From: Rhodanobacteraceae bacterium UBA703
Lineage (GTDB): Bacteria; Pseudomonadota; Gammaproteobacteria; Xanthomonadales; Rhodanobacteraceae
DNA length: 18,521 nucleotides
Assembly (NCBI GenBank): GCA_002297645.1
Contig: DBMH01000065.1
Location: 1-18,521, forward strand
Reading direction: 5' to 3'
Shown here: piece by piece, positions 1-7,530 of the stretch
How the letters are laid out: each line of letters opens with the position of its first letter
Position numbering within the stretch: position 1 is the stretch's first letter
The notes under the pieces: generated by a model
What the model was told of the DNA's origin: nothing
Seen by the model: the letters and a program-made list of their open reading frames with translations, nothing else
Database searches by the model: none
Program-made: the position numbers and the translations under genes

Positions 1-29
1 CCGGTACGGCGGCTCGGCGAGAGGCACAA

Positions 30-698
30 TCAGCGCGCCGCGGCTTCCGGGCCCTTCCACATCGCGTCGACCGCGCTCCAGTGCGCGGCCGGATCCCAGT
101 ACTTCGGATCGCCGTAGATCATGCCGGGAATGTTGAGGACCTTGCCCGTGGCCTGGTCGAACACCTTGATCTGCGCGGGGCCGGCGTTGCCGAGGCGGCT
201 GCCGGTCGTGTTCTTGCGGCGCTCGGTGATCAGCTCCTGCTCCAGGCGCGGCTTGGCGACCTTGTCGCCGAACTCGTCGTAGACCCCCTGGCCGACTTCG
301 ATCGCGCGGGCGCGCTCCGGTTCGCTCAGCGCGTTCCAGTACTGTTCGCGCGTGGCGAGGAAACGCGGATAGCCGCGTTCCGCCGCCAGGTCGATCCAGG
401 CGTAGGCCAAGGCCCGATCCTGCGGAACGCCGTCGCCGTTCCACAGCATGGAAGCGATCATCGCCTGCGACGGCTTGTCCGCGTAGCGCGCGGCGCGCTC
501 GAACTTCTGCCAGGCGTTGCGCATGTCGCGCGCGGCGTAGGCCTGTTCGCCGGCGGAGCGCCAGCGCAGGTCCGCATGGGTGAAGCGATAGGCTTCGCTG
601 GTCATGATCGCGTCGTCGTATCCGCTGGCCAGGACCGCGCCGCACGGCAACGCGGACAGCGCCGCCACGAGAACACCCGCCAAACATTTCGCTTTCAT
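30..698 (-). CDS. Secreted Sel1-repeat-like protein
   Basis: A 222-residue protein of unknown specific function. Residues 1-25 form a signal peptide (Lys-rich start, hydrophobic core, VLA-SG cleavage region), so a periplasmic location is inferred. Residues 63-110 match one Sel1/TPR-like helical repeat: aromatic and AA pairs, then an NGDGVPQD turn and a second AA-x-x-G helix end. Such repeats usually mediate protein contacts. The rest (120-222) is not recognised; it ends in a Trp-rich stretch. The ATG at 698 was preferred over an in-frame ATG at 758 because it begins the signal peptide and has GGAG (read on the minus strand, 704-707) five bases upstream. It is divergent from the sirtuin gene with a 251-bp gap. 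The call as a small Sel1 protein is fairly sure; its role is not known. Confidence 0.8.
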   Translation of the reverse strand: MKAKCLAGVLVAALSALPCGAVLASGYDDAIMTSEAYRFTHADLRWRSAGEQAYAARDMRNAWQKFERAARYADKPSQAMIASMLWNGDGVPQDRALAYAWIDLAAERGYPRFLATREQYWNALSEPERARAIEVGQGVYDEFGDKVAKPRLEQELITERRKNTTGSRLGNAGPAQIKVFDQATGKVLNIPGMIYGDPKYWDPAAHWSAVDAMWKGPEAAAR

Positions 699-900
699 CG
701 TTTCTCCACTCCTCGTCCGGGTCCCGCATCGTGCGCCGGACGTCGCGCCGGATCGCATTCGGGGACTTCACCGCCCAACAGGTTCATCGGCGGCAGTGTG
801 CACGATACGGCCGGGCCGCGCATCGTTGCAGCCGCGGGCTGCCTGCGGCATCGGTGGCGTGCGGATCCTGCGGAGGGCGGTGCCGCTCTTCCGCAGTACC

Positions 901-927
901 GCGATCGCCCCCATCTGGGCGAATCGC
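901..927 (+). promoter_or_regulatory. Hairpin just upstream of the sirtuin ribosome site
   Basis: GCGAT+CGCCC (901-910) pairs with GGGCG+ATCGC (917-921 and 923-927), with one bulged A at 922 and a 6-base loop. This is a 10-bp stem ending 6 bases before the GGAAG ribosome site (934-938) of the gene starting at 950. It has no T-tract, so it is not a standard terminator. It could be a leader element or chance in GC-rich DNA. Confidence 0.35.
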
Positions 928-949
928 CCCCTTGGAAGCTGCAATACCG

Positions 950-1795
950 ATGTCCCTCCATGCCCCCGAGACCGTCGATGCGCCACGGCGCGAGGAATCC
1001 GCCGCGCTCGCCGGCTTCCTCGCGCGCCATCCCCGGCTGTTCGTGCTGACCGGCGCCGGCTGCAGCACGGCATCGGGCATCCCCGACTACCGCGACCTCG
1101 AGGGAGGCTGGAAGCGGCCGCCGCCGGTGACCTATCAGGCGTTCACCGGCGACGCGAGAACCCGCGCGCGCTATTGGGCGCGCAGCCTCGTCGGCTGGCG
1201 CCGCTTCGGCAGTGCGCGGCCGAACGCGACGCACGTCGCGCTGGCGCGCCTCGAGGCCGCCGGTCGCATCGAGGCGTTGCTGACGCAGAATGTCGACGGC
1301 CTGCACCAGGCGGCGGGCAGCCGCACCGTGATCGACCTGCACGGCCGGCTCGACGAGGTGCGCTGCCTCGGCTGCGAGCGGCGCCTTCCGCGCGAGGCGT
1401 TCCAGCGCGAACTGGAGCGGCGCAATCCGGCGTGGGTCTCGCTCGACGCGGTCGACGCGCCGGATGGCGACGCCGATCTCGACGGCCTCGACTTCGCGGC
1501 GTTCGACGTGCCGTCCTGCGCGGCCTGCGGCGGCCTGTTGAAGCCCGACGTCGTGTTCTTCGGCGAGAACGTGCCGCGCGATCGCGTCGAGCGCGCGCAG
1601 GCGCATCTCGTCGCCAGCGACGCGATGCTGGTCGTCGGCTCCTCGCTGATGGTGTTTTCCGGCTTCCGCTTCGCGCGCGAAGCCGCCCGGCTCGGCAAGC
1701 CGATCGCGGCGATCAACCTCGGCCGCACGCGCGCCGACGACCTGCTGACGCTCAAGATCGAGGCGGACTGCGCGACCGCGCTGCACGCGGTCTAG
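950..1795 (+). CDS. NAD-dependent protein deacylase, class II (SIRT4-like) sirtuin
   Basis: A 281-residue cytoplasmic sirtuin, expected to remove acyl groups from lysines using NAD+ and release nicotinamide. The NAD site is GAGCSTASGIPDYR (35-48), TQNVDGLH (112-119) holds the nicotinamide-pocket Asn/Asp, and His131 in LHG is the catalytic base. Zinc ligands are Cys139, Cys142, Cys190 and Cys193, both pairs CxxC. LKPDVVFFGE (197-206) and VGSS (229-232) complete the Rossmann core. The RYWARSLVGW segment (74-83) and the long insert between the zinc pairs match human SIRT4-type (class II) enzymes better than CobB (class III). The start at 950 gives a normal-length sirtuin and has GGAAG 11 bases upstream; the frame is open further upstream but lacks homology there. 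A stand-alone gene, divergent from the Sel1-like gene. Family certain; acyl preference not known. Confidence 0.93.
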   Translation: MSLHAPETVDAPRREESAALAGFLARHPRLFVLTGAGCSTASGIPDYRDLEGGWKRPPPVTYQAFTGDARTRARYWARSLVGWRRFGSARPNATHVALARLEAAGRIEALLTQNVDGLHQAAGSRTVIDLHGRLDEVRCLGCERRLPREAFQRELERRNPAWVSLDAVDAPDGDADLDGLDFAAFDVPSCAACGGLLKPDVVFFGENVPRDRVERAQAHLVASDAMLVVGSSLMVFSGFRFAREAARLGKPIAAINLGRTRADDLLTLKIEADCATALHAV

Positions 1796-1861
1796 CAGGA
1801 CGCCGAGAGCGTATTGCTGGCCGCGTCCCGCGGCTCGGCTTTCGGCCCGGCTGCGCCGTTC

Positions 1862-1921
1862 GCGCCCGCTCCTGCGGGCGCCGTCTCGACCGGCGGGCTC
1901 GCGACGCGGGTCCGGACCCGC
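1862..1921. terminator. Hairpin and 16-bp palindrome in convergent intergenic region
   Basis: Two dyads lie in the 222-bp gap between the converging sirtuin and beta-helix genes. The first is GCGCCCGC-TCCT-GCGGGCGC (1862-1881), a perfect 8-bp stem with a tetraloop. The second is the perfect 16-bp palindrome GCGGGTCCGGACCCGC (1906-1921). Neither is followed by a T-run, so they may be weak bidirectional terminators or merely GC-rich dyads. Confidence 0.35.
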
Positions 1922-1979
1922 TTCCGGCGAATCCTCGACTTGCGCGGCCGATGTGCGGGCGGTCCATTCCCCGGATCGT

Positions 1980-2012
1980 GCCGGCGGGCCGTTTTCCGGC
2001 AAGCCTGCCGGC
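1980..2012. terminator. Hairpin 5 bases past the beta-helix gene stop
   Basis: GCCGGCGGGC (1980-1989) pairs with GCCTGCCGGC (2003-2012): 10 bp with one G-T position and a 13-base loop. It sits directly downstream of the minus-strand stop at 2018, where a terminator is expected. No T-tract follows on the minus strand. Confidence 0.4.
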
Positions 2013-2017
2013 GGACG

Positions 2018-3256
2018 TCAGTCGAATCCATCGGCGAAGAGGCGATCGTAGATGGCGTGGTCGTTCGGGTCGTATTCGTAGGCGCCGATGTCGACCTGCG
2101 TGCCCGTCCAGCGTGGATGGCCCGCGCCGCGCTGGTCGGTGTCCATCCAGAGATAGGTTCCGCCCGCGTCGATCGCGCACGATCCCGCGGCGAGCGCGTG
2201 CGTCCACGTCGGGCCGCCGTTCCAGGCCAGCGGCCGCAGCTGCGGATCGCAGCGCAGCGCGCCGGGCGCGTACGAGATGTGGTCGCCGATCTGACCGATC
2301 AGGTTGTGGGTACCGGTGAGGATGTCGTCGGCACCGCCCCGGTGCTCGATGTCGGGCGAGCCGGTATTGCCCCAGAACAGGCTGCTGTGCGCGGTCATCA
2401 CCGTGCCGACCGATGGGCGGCTGTACAGGCGCACGCCCGCGCCGTACGGTGCGGCGTTGGCGGTGACCGTGACGTGGACCAGTTCGAACGAGTCGAGCTG
2501 GTAGGTCCCGATGCCGCCGCCGTCGCTCGCTGCCGTATTGCCGGACACGGTGCTGTTCCTGAGGTTGAGGTGGCCCTTCCAGAGGAAGAGGCCGCCGCCG
2601 TCGCCCGCCGAATTGCCGGATACCGTGCTGTCGACGAGCACGACCGTGGAACCGTCATCCGACGCGATCCCGCCGCCAAGTCCCAGGGGCCCCGTCGCGT
2701 TGTCCGACACCGTGCTGTCGACCAAGGTGAGCGAACTGGCATCGGAAACCAGGATGCCGCCGCCGAAGTAGTTCGACCGGTTGCCCGACACGCGACAGCG
2801 CGTCAGCGTGACCGCCGTGGCGCCGGCGGAAAGGCCGCCGCCGGTCATGTCTCCGCGGCCGCCCGAGATCGACAGGTCCTCGAACCGGACCGGCTGGCTC
2901 GCGCTGAATACCGCGCCGGAACCGGACACGCGCCGCACCGCGACGGGCGTCCCGCTGACGGACGAACGGACCGTCGTCGTGCCGCCGCTGTCGGCGATGT
3001 CGAGCGCGACGCCGGTCAGCTCGATCGGTGACAGCGATGGCGGAATCGCGATCGTATTGCCGCCGCTGCTTCCGGCCGCGCAATTCGTGCCGGGCGGCGT
3101 CGCGTGCGTATTCGAGGCGACGATCGCGTCGCGCAGCGTGCAGCGGCCGGAGACGGGCGCGTCGCCGCCGGTGTCGACGTCGATGGCCACGGCGCCGGCG
3201 CGGCCCAGGGCGAACAGCAGTGCCGCGGCAAGAGGGCTGTGGAAACGGGCGGCCAT
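2018..3256 (-). CDS. Secreted right-handed beta-helix protein with choice-of-anchor Q C-terminal region
   Basis: A 412-residue exported protein. Residues 1-24 are a signal peptide (AVA-ID cleavage). Residues 25-48 contain GxCTLRDAI, resembling the CSLREAI segment found at the start of many secreted beta-helix proteins. Residues about 138-272 carry five repeats of 26-28 residues of the form GGG[IL]..hydrophobic..STVSGN, the ladder of a right-handed parallel beta-helix (pectate-lyase-like fold). The C-terminal part (NGGPTWTHAL, CAIDAGG, TDQRG, DIGAYEYD) matches the choice-of-anchor Q region. The last residues are DRLFADGFD, a tail also present in modified form on the FG-GAP protein at 15170-17560. 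No catalytic residues were identified. The start at 3256 is set by the signal peptide; no Shine-Dalgarno is visible. Divergent from rep. A surface or extracellular role is inferred; the ligand is not known. Confidence 0.88.
   Translation of the reverse strand: MAARFHSPLAAALLFALGRAGAVAIDVDTGGDAPVSGRCTLRDAIVASNTHATPPGTNCAAGSSGGNTIAIPPSLSPIELTGVALDIADSGGTTTVRSSVSGTPVAVRRVSGSGAVFSASQPVRFEDLSISGGRGDMTGGGLSAGATAVTLTRCRVSGNRSNYFGGGILVSDASSLTLVDSTVSDNATGPLGLGGGIASDDGSTVVLVDSTVSGNSAGDGGGLFLWKGHLNLRNSTVSGNTAASDGGGIGTYQLDSFELVHVTVTANAAPYGAGVRLYSRPSVGTVMTAHSSLFWGNTGSPDIEHRGGADDILTGTHNLIGQIGDHISYAPGALRCDPQLRPLAWNGGPTWTHALAAGSCAIDAGGTYLWMDTDQRGAGHPRWTGTQVDIGAYEYDPNDHAIYDRLFADGFD
2437..2843 (-). repeat. Beta-helix coding repeats (five units of about 78-84 bp)
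   Basis: Within the secreted beta-helix gene, five in-frame units each start with a GGG codon triplet and carry a VSxN motif (VSGN, VSDN, VSGN, VSGN, then VTAN), followed by a degenerate GAG at the end of the ladder. The repeats are clear in protein and diverged in DNA, as expected for structural rungs and not for a recent tandem duplication. Confidence 0.7.
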
Positions 3257-3301
3257 GGCGGGAGGTCCGGTGGAGGTTCTCGACGCTCCTACGCAACGGC
3301 G

Positions 3302-3330
3302 TGCGCAAAACCCCAACGCGGGCCTGTCAA
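3302..3330 (-). promoter_or_regulatory. Possible promoter of the beta-helix gene
   Basis: On the minus strand 3330-3325 reads TTGACA, a perfect sigma-70 -35 box. The hexamer 17 bases on (3307-3302) reads TGCGCA and is a poor -10, so either an activator is needed or the match is chance. It would give a leader of about 40 bases. Confidence 0.25.
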
Positions 3331-3371
3331 GCTGTCGGCAGGCGCGCCGGCGCGGCACAATCGCCGCCGCG

Positions 3372-5351
3372 ATGAGCATGAACCCCCAACAACGTGCCGC
3401 CGTCGAGTACTGCGACGGCCCCCTGCTCGTGCTCGCCGGTGCGGGTTCGGGCAAGACGCGCGTGATCACCGAGAAGATCGCGCACCTGATCCGTCGCAGG
3501 AACCTGTCGGCGTCGAAGATCGCCGCGATCACGTTCACCAACAAAGCCGCGCGCGAGATGCGCGAACGCGTCGGCAAGCTCGTCTCCGGCAGCGCCGCGG
3601 AAGGGCTGACCGTGTGCACGTTCCACGCGCTCGGGCTGAAGTTCCTGCAGATCGAGCACGCGCGCGCGGGCCTGCGCCGCGGGTTCTCGATCCTCGACGC
3701 CGACGACACCCAGGGCATCGTCAAGGAACTCGCACCGAAGAACGCGAAGCCGGACGTGCTGTTCGCGCTGCAGTCGCTGGTCTCGCGCGCGAAGAACGAA
3801 GGCCTGACGCCGGAGCAGGCGATCGAGCGCGCGACCAGCGCACGCGAGCGCGAGGCGGCGGAGATCTACGAGGCGTACCAGCGTCGTCTCGCCGCGTTCA
3901 ACGCGGTCGACTTCGACGACCTGATCCGCTTGCCGCTGGGCGTGCTCGAAGGCGACGCCGAGGCCCGCGAGGGCTGGCGCGAACGCCTGCGCTACCTGCT
4001 CGTCGACGAATACCAGGACACCAACAGCGCGCAGTACCGCCTCGTGAAGGTGCTGGCCGGCGAGCGCGGGCAATTCACCGCGGTCGGCGACGACGACCAG
4101 TCGATCTACGCCTGGCGCGGCGCGAATCCGGAGAATCTCGCCGAGCTCTCGCGCGACTATCCGAAGCTGCGCGTGGTCAAGCTGGAGCAGAACTACCGCT
4201 GCGCGCGACGCATCCTGCGCGCGGCGAACGCGGTCATCGCGAACAACCAGCACGTGTTCGAGAAGCGCCTGTGGAGCGAGCAGGGCGAAGGGCCGCCGAT
4301 CCGCGTGGTCGAATGCCGAGACGACGAGCACGAGGCCGAGTGCGTCGCGGGTGCCATCGCGCACCTCGCCGAGAAGCACAAGGCGCCGTGGCACGAGTTC
4401 GCCGTGCTGTATCGCGGCAACCACCAGTCGCGCATCCTGGAGAAGGCGCTGCGTCTCGCGCGCGTGCCGTACCACGTGACCGGCGGCACCGCGTTCCTCG
4501 ACCGCTCCGAGGTCAAGGACCTGCTCGCCTACCTGCGCCTGATCAACAACCCGGACGACGACGCGGCGTTCCTGCGCGTGGTCAACCTGCCCCGCCGCGA
4601 CATCGGCGCGACCACGCTGGAGAAACTCGGCGAGATGGCCGGCGCGCGCCACGTCTCGCTGTTGCGCGCGGCACAGAGCGATGCCGTGCTCGGGCAGCTG
4701 GCCGGACGCGCGGCGTCGTCGCTCGTCGGCTTCACGGGCCTGGTGCGCGACCTCGCCGCGCGCGCCGAACGCGTGCCGGCGGCGGAACTGGTCGACGAAC
4801 TGGTCCGCCGCATCGGCTACGCCGACCACATCGCCGCGCAGGTCAAGGACCCCGCGGCGCGCGAGCGGCGGCTCGAGAACCTCAAGGAACTGTCGGAATG
4901 GTTCCGCGCGATGCAGAAGGACGGTGCCGCCGGCGACCTCGCCGCGCAGCTCGCCCTGCTCAGTCACGGCGATCGCGACGATCCGGGCAATGCGGCGCGG
5001 CTCATGACGCTGCATTCGGCGAAGGGACTCGAGTTCCGCTTCGTGTTCATGGTCGGCCTGGAGGAAGGCATGCTGCCGCATGAAGGCAGCCTCGCCGAGG
5101 GCCGCGTCGAGGAGGAGCGCCGCCTCATGTACGTCGGCATCACGCGCGCGAAGGAACTGCTCGGCCTGAGCTATGCGAAGCGCAAGAAGCGCTTCGGCGA
5201 GATCCTCGTCAACGAGCCGAGCCGGTTCCTCAAGGAATTGCCCGCGAGCGACCTGCACTGGGCCGGTCGCGACGCCGAGCAGGACGCCGCGCACAAGGAG
5301 GAGCTCGCGTCCTCGCACATCGCGCGACTGGCGAGCCTGCTGGCGGACTGA
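3372..5351 (+). CDS. rep: ATP-dependent DNA helicase Rep (UvrD/PcrA superfamily 1A)
   Basis: A 659-residue 3'-to-5' DNA helicase, close in length to E. coli Rep (673) and collinear with it throughout. It helps replication forks pass protein roadblocks and aids restart. The N-terminal MSMNPQQRAAVEY is the Q motif region, AGAGSGKT (22-29) is Walker A, and ITFTNKAA is motif Ia. DEYQD (212-216) is Walker B/motif II, GDDDQSIYAWRG is motif III and LEQNYR is motif IV. LMTLHSAKGLEF (544-555) is motif V and YVGITRA (587-593) is motif VI. PSRFLKELP near the end also matches Rep, not UvrD. The frame is open far upstream, but homology begins at 3372 (a second ATG lies at 3378). There is no clear Shine-Dalgarno. 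A -10-like CACAAT (3356-3361) lies 10 bases before the ATG, which suggests a very short leader. Confidence 0.96.
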   Translation: MSMNPQQRAAVEYCDGPLLVLAGAGSGKTRVITEKIAHLIRRRNLSASKIAAITFTNKAAREMRERVGKLVSGSAAEGLTVCTFHALGLKFLQIEHARAGLRRGFSILDADDTQGIVKELAPKNAKPDVLFALQSLVSRAKNEGLTPEQAIERATSAREREAAEIYEAYQRRLAAFNAVDFDDLIRLPLGVLEGDAEAREGWRERLRYLLVDEYQDTNSAQYRLVKVLAGERGQFTAVGDDDQSIYAWRGANPENLAELSRDYPKLRVVKLEQNYRCARRILRAANAVIANNQHVFEKRLWSEQGEGPPIRVVECRDDEHEAECVAGAIAHLAEKHKAPWHEFAVLYRGNHQSRILEKALRLARVPYHVTGGTAFLDRSEVKDLLAYLRLINNPDDDAAFLRVVNLPRRDIGATTLEKLGEMAGARHVSLLRAAQSDAVLGQLAGRAASSLVGFTGLVRDLAARAERVPAAELVDELVRRIGYADHIAAQVKDPAARERRLENLKELSEWFRAMQKDGAAGDLAAQLALLSHGDRDDPGNAARLMTLHSAKGLEFRFVFMVGLEEGMLPHEGSLAEGRVEEERRLMYVGITRAKELLGLSYAKRKKRFGEILVNEPSRFLKELPASDLHWAGRDAEQDAAHKEELASSHIARLASLLAD

Positions 5352-5360
5352 GAACGCGGG

Positions 5361-5434
5361 CCTGCTGACACCGGATGTCAGCAGGATGCCGGATCGGACG
5401 TCCGGCACGGTGGCTCTCGTCCGCGCCTGCGCGG
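5361..5434. other. Hairpin cluster between rep and the RhtA-like gene
   Basis: Three dyads occur in a row. CCTGCTGACA-CCGGA-TGTCAGCAGG (5361-5385) is a perfect 10-bp inverted repeat with a 5-base loop, 10 bases after the rep stop. CCGGA/TCCGG (5389-5405) has a 7-base loop. CCGCG-CCTG-CGCGG (5421-5434) is a 5-bp stem. No T-run follows the first hairpin. It could end rep transcripts in a factor-assisted way or be an operator for the next gene. Confidence 0.45.
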
Positions 5435-5467
5435 ATCATCGCGGTACCCCTTTCCGGTTTCCCCTTC

Positions 5468-6334
5468 ATGACTTCCGCTCCGGACTTCACGCGCGTCCTC
5501 GCCGCGATCGGCGCCCTGCTGGTCGGCATGCTGTCGTACCAGTGCGGTGCCGCGCTCGCCAAGCACCTGTTTCCGGTGGTCGGCGCGGAGGGAGCGACGG
5601 CATACCGATTGGGTCTGGCGGCGGCGATCCTGCTGGTCTGGCGCAGGCCCTGGCGGCGCGCGCACGATCGCCGCGGCCTGCGTGCGCTGTGGGGCTACGG
5701 CCTCGCCATCGGCGCGATGAACCTGATGTTCTACCTGTCCCTGCGCACGATTCCGCTCGGCATCGCCGTGGCGCTGGAATTCACCGGTCCGCTGGCACTG
5801 GCGCTGTTCGGCTCGCGCCGCTGGGTCGATTTCGTCTGGGTCGCGCTGGTGATGATCGGGCTTGTCCTGCTGCTGCCGCTGCACGAACAGGCGCAGCCGC
5901 TGGATCCGGCCGGCGTGGCCTGGGCGCTCGCGGCGGGCGTCGGCTGGGTGCTGTACATCGTGCTCGGCCGGAAGGCCGGTGCGGCGTACGGCGTCGACGC
6001 GGTCACGCTGGGGACCTCCATCGGTGCCTTGCTGGCGGTCCCGGTGGGGGTCGCGCACGCCGGTTCCGCCCTGCTGTCGCCGGCGCTGCTGCCGTTCGCG
6101 CTCGGCGTGGCGGTGCTCAGCTCCGCCTTGCCCTACACGCTGGAGATGATCGCGCTGACCCGCCTGCCCGCGCGCACGTTCGGGACCCTGCTGAGCCTGG
6201 AACCCGCGATCGCCGCGCTGGCTGGCGCGGCGTTCCTCGACGAGCGGCTGAGCCTGCTGCAGTGGTCGGCCATCGCCGCGATCGTCGTGGCGGCGGCGGG
6301 GACCGCGTTCAGCCTGCGTCGTGCGGAGGGCTGA
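5468..6334 (+). CDS. rhtA: EamA-family exporter, RhtA-like (threonine/homoserine efflux)
   Basis: A 288-residue inner-membrane protein of the drug/metabolite transporter superfamily with two EamA halves and about ten hydrophobic segments. Several stretches are near-identical to E. coli RhtA: GGASLAK becomes CGAALAK, followed by the FPVVGA region, then PLGIAVALEFTGPLALALF and VDFVWV. ALPYTLEMIALTRLPARTFGTL, with the following EPA, is the family signature in the second half. RhtA exports homoserine and threonine; substrate transfer to this protein is by homology only. The start at 5468 begins the first membrane segment region at the usual distance. No Shine-Dalgarno is visible, and the frame is open up to 5375 with an alternative ATG there. 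The stop lies only 9 bp from that of the converging AI-2E family gene, so read-through antisense RNA is likely between them. Confidence 0.88.
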   Translation: MTSAPDFTRVLAAIGALLVGMLSYQCGAALAKHLFPVVGAEGATAYRLGLAAAILLVWRRPWRRAHDRRGLRALWGYGLAIGAMNLMFYLSLRTIPLGIAVALEFTGPLALALFGSRRWVDFVWVALVMIGLVLLLPLHEQAQPLDPAGVAWALAAGVGWVLYIVLGRKAGAAYGVDAVTLGTSIGALLAVPVGVAHAGSALLSPALLPFALGVAVLSSALPYTLEMIALTRLPARTFGTLLSLEPAIAALAGAAFLDERLSLLQWSAIAAIVVAAAGTAFSLRRAEG

Positions 6335-6343
6335 CCCGGGGCC

Positions 6344-7354
6344 CTAGATCAGCTTCGCCGCCGTCAGCTCGCGCTTCAGGTAGGCGTAGTAGATCGGCGC
6401 GGCGATCAGGCCTGCGGCGCCGAACGCCGACTCCATCAGCAGCATCGCGATCAGCAGCTCCCACGCGCGTGCGCGGATCTGCGTGCCGACGATGCGCGCG
6501 TTGAGGAAATACTCCAGCTTGTGGATCACGATCAGGAACACCAGCGCGGCGATCGCGACGCCGAGCGAGACCGACAGGCCGGCGATGAAGATCAGCGTGT
6601 TGGAGATCAGGTTGCCGACCACCGGCAGCAGGCCGGCGACGAAGGTCGCGACGACGAGCGTCTTGGCCAGCGGCAGGCTCACGCCGAACAGCGGCAGCAC
6701 CACCAGGAGGAAGATCGCGGTGAAGAAGGTGTTCAGTGCCGAGATCTTCACCTGCGCGAACACGATGTCGTGGAAGGAGCCGACCAGGTTCGTGCAGCGC
6801 GAGGTCAGGTCCTCGGCCAGCGGTCCGCCGCGCCCGTTGGGTCGCGCGTTGTAGAGCGCGACCATCGCGCCCAGCACCATGCCGATGAGCAGGTGCACGA
6901 TCACGCGGGCGGCGGTCTTGCCGGCGAGCTGCAATTGCGAGGCGTGCTCGCGCGCCCACTCGACGGCGACCGCGCGGAAGTCGTCGATGCTGTCCGGCAG
7001 GTGGTCGACGACGATCTGCGGCAACTGCCCGCGCGCGCGGTCGATCAGCGGCATCAGGCGTTCGAACACCGCGCTCGGATTGCCGAGCTCGCTGCGCAGG
7101 AAGCCGACGCCGGCGATGATCGCGAGCGTCAGCAGGCCGACCACGACGGCGCTGAGCAGGGCGACGATCAGCCAGTGCGCGCGTGCGCCGGGCAGGTGGC
7201 GCTGCAGTGGCGGCGCCAGCGCATTGACCAGCGCATAGACCAGCAGGCCGGCGAGCAAGGCCGGCAGCAGGTGCAGGTACAGCATGAGGAACAGGGCCAG
7301 CGCGGTCAGTAGGTGGCTGGCGATGCGCAGGCGTTGGTCGAACGACAAGTCCAT
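6344..7354 (-). CDS. AI-2E family transporter (PerM/YdiK/TqsA-like membrane protein)
   Basis: A 336-residue polytopic inner-membrane protein. Hydrophobic segments run at about 11-45, 61-86, 151-169, 205-227, 231-262, 264-282 and 298-326, with a soluble loop at about 87-150, the usual layout of the AI-2E transporter family. Family signatures are the LLPVVGNLIS segment (242-251), the EYFLNARIVGTQIRARAWELL block (281-301, equivalent to the E-x-x-x-x-P-x-I-x-G region), and AxPIYY near the end. Members have been linked to autoinducer-2 export, sodium/proton exchange or other solutes, so the substrate here is not known. The start at 7354 (MDLSFDQRLR) was chosen over the upstream in-frame ATG at 7411, whose extension is Pro/Arg-rich and not family-like. 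Divergent from the phosphatase gene. Confidence 0.87.
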   Translation of the reverse strand: MDLSFDQRLRIASHLLTALALFLMLYLHLLPALLAGLLVYALVNALAPPLQRHLPGARAHWLIVALLSAVVVGLLTLAIIAGVGFLRSELGNPSAVFERLMPLIDRARGQLPQIVVDHLPDSIDDFRAVAVEWAREHASQLQLAGKTAARVIVHLLIGMVLGAMVALYNARPNGRGGPLAEDLTSRCTNLVGSFHDIVFAQVKISALNTFFTAIFLLVVLPLFGVSLPLAKTLVVATFVAGLLPVVGNLISNTLIFIAGLSVSLGVAIAALVFLIVIHKLEYFLNARIVGTQIRARAWELLIAMLLMESAFGAAGLIAAPIYYAYLKRELTAAKLI

Positions 7355-7530
7355 CGGGATCCCGGCGGTGAGGGGGAGACGTGGCGACCGCGGAGGCCCG
7401 CGCGAAGGCATGTCATAAACTTGCCGGATCGTATGCGTAGGCCTGTTTCAAATCCAATACCCGCGGATCCCCGCGTTCAGATCCGGCGCCTGCGAATCCA
7501 CCCCTGCCTATGCTGTCCATCGGAGTTCCC

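Noticed and set aside
604..2319. Long plus-strand frame over the Sel1-like, sirtuin and beta-helix regions
   Set aside because: Arg/Ala-rich, spans two real genes in other frames and an intergenic gap, no motif.
2437..2843. Regular repeats considered as a CRISPR or tandem DNA repeat
   Set aside because: The periodicity is in protein (beta-helix rungs); DNA copies are diverged and there are no spacers.
3327..5408. 693-codon minus-strand open frame opposite rep
   Set aside because: No domain and composition typical of antisense frames; rep is certain on the other strand.
5468..7354. RhtA-like and AI-2E family genes considered as one export operon
   Set aside because: They are on opposite strands and converge; only adjacency links them.
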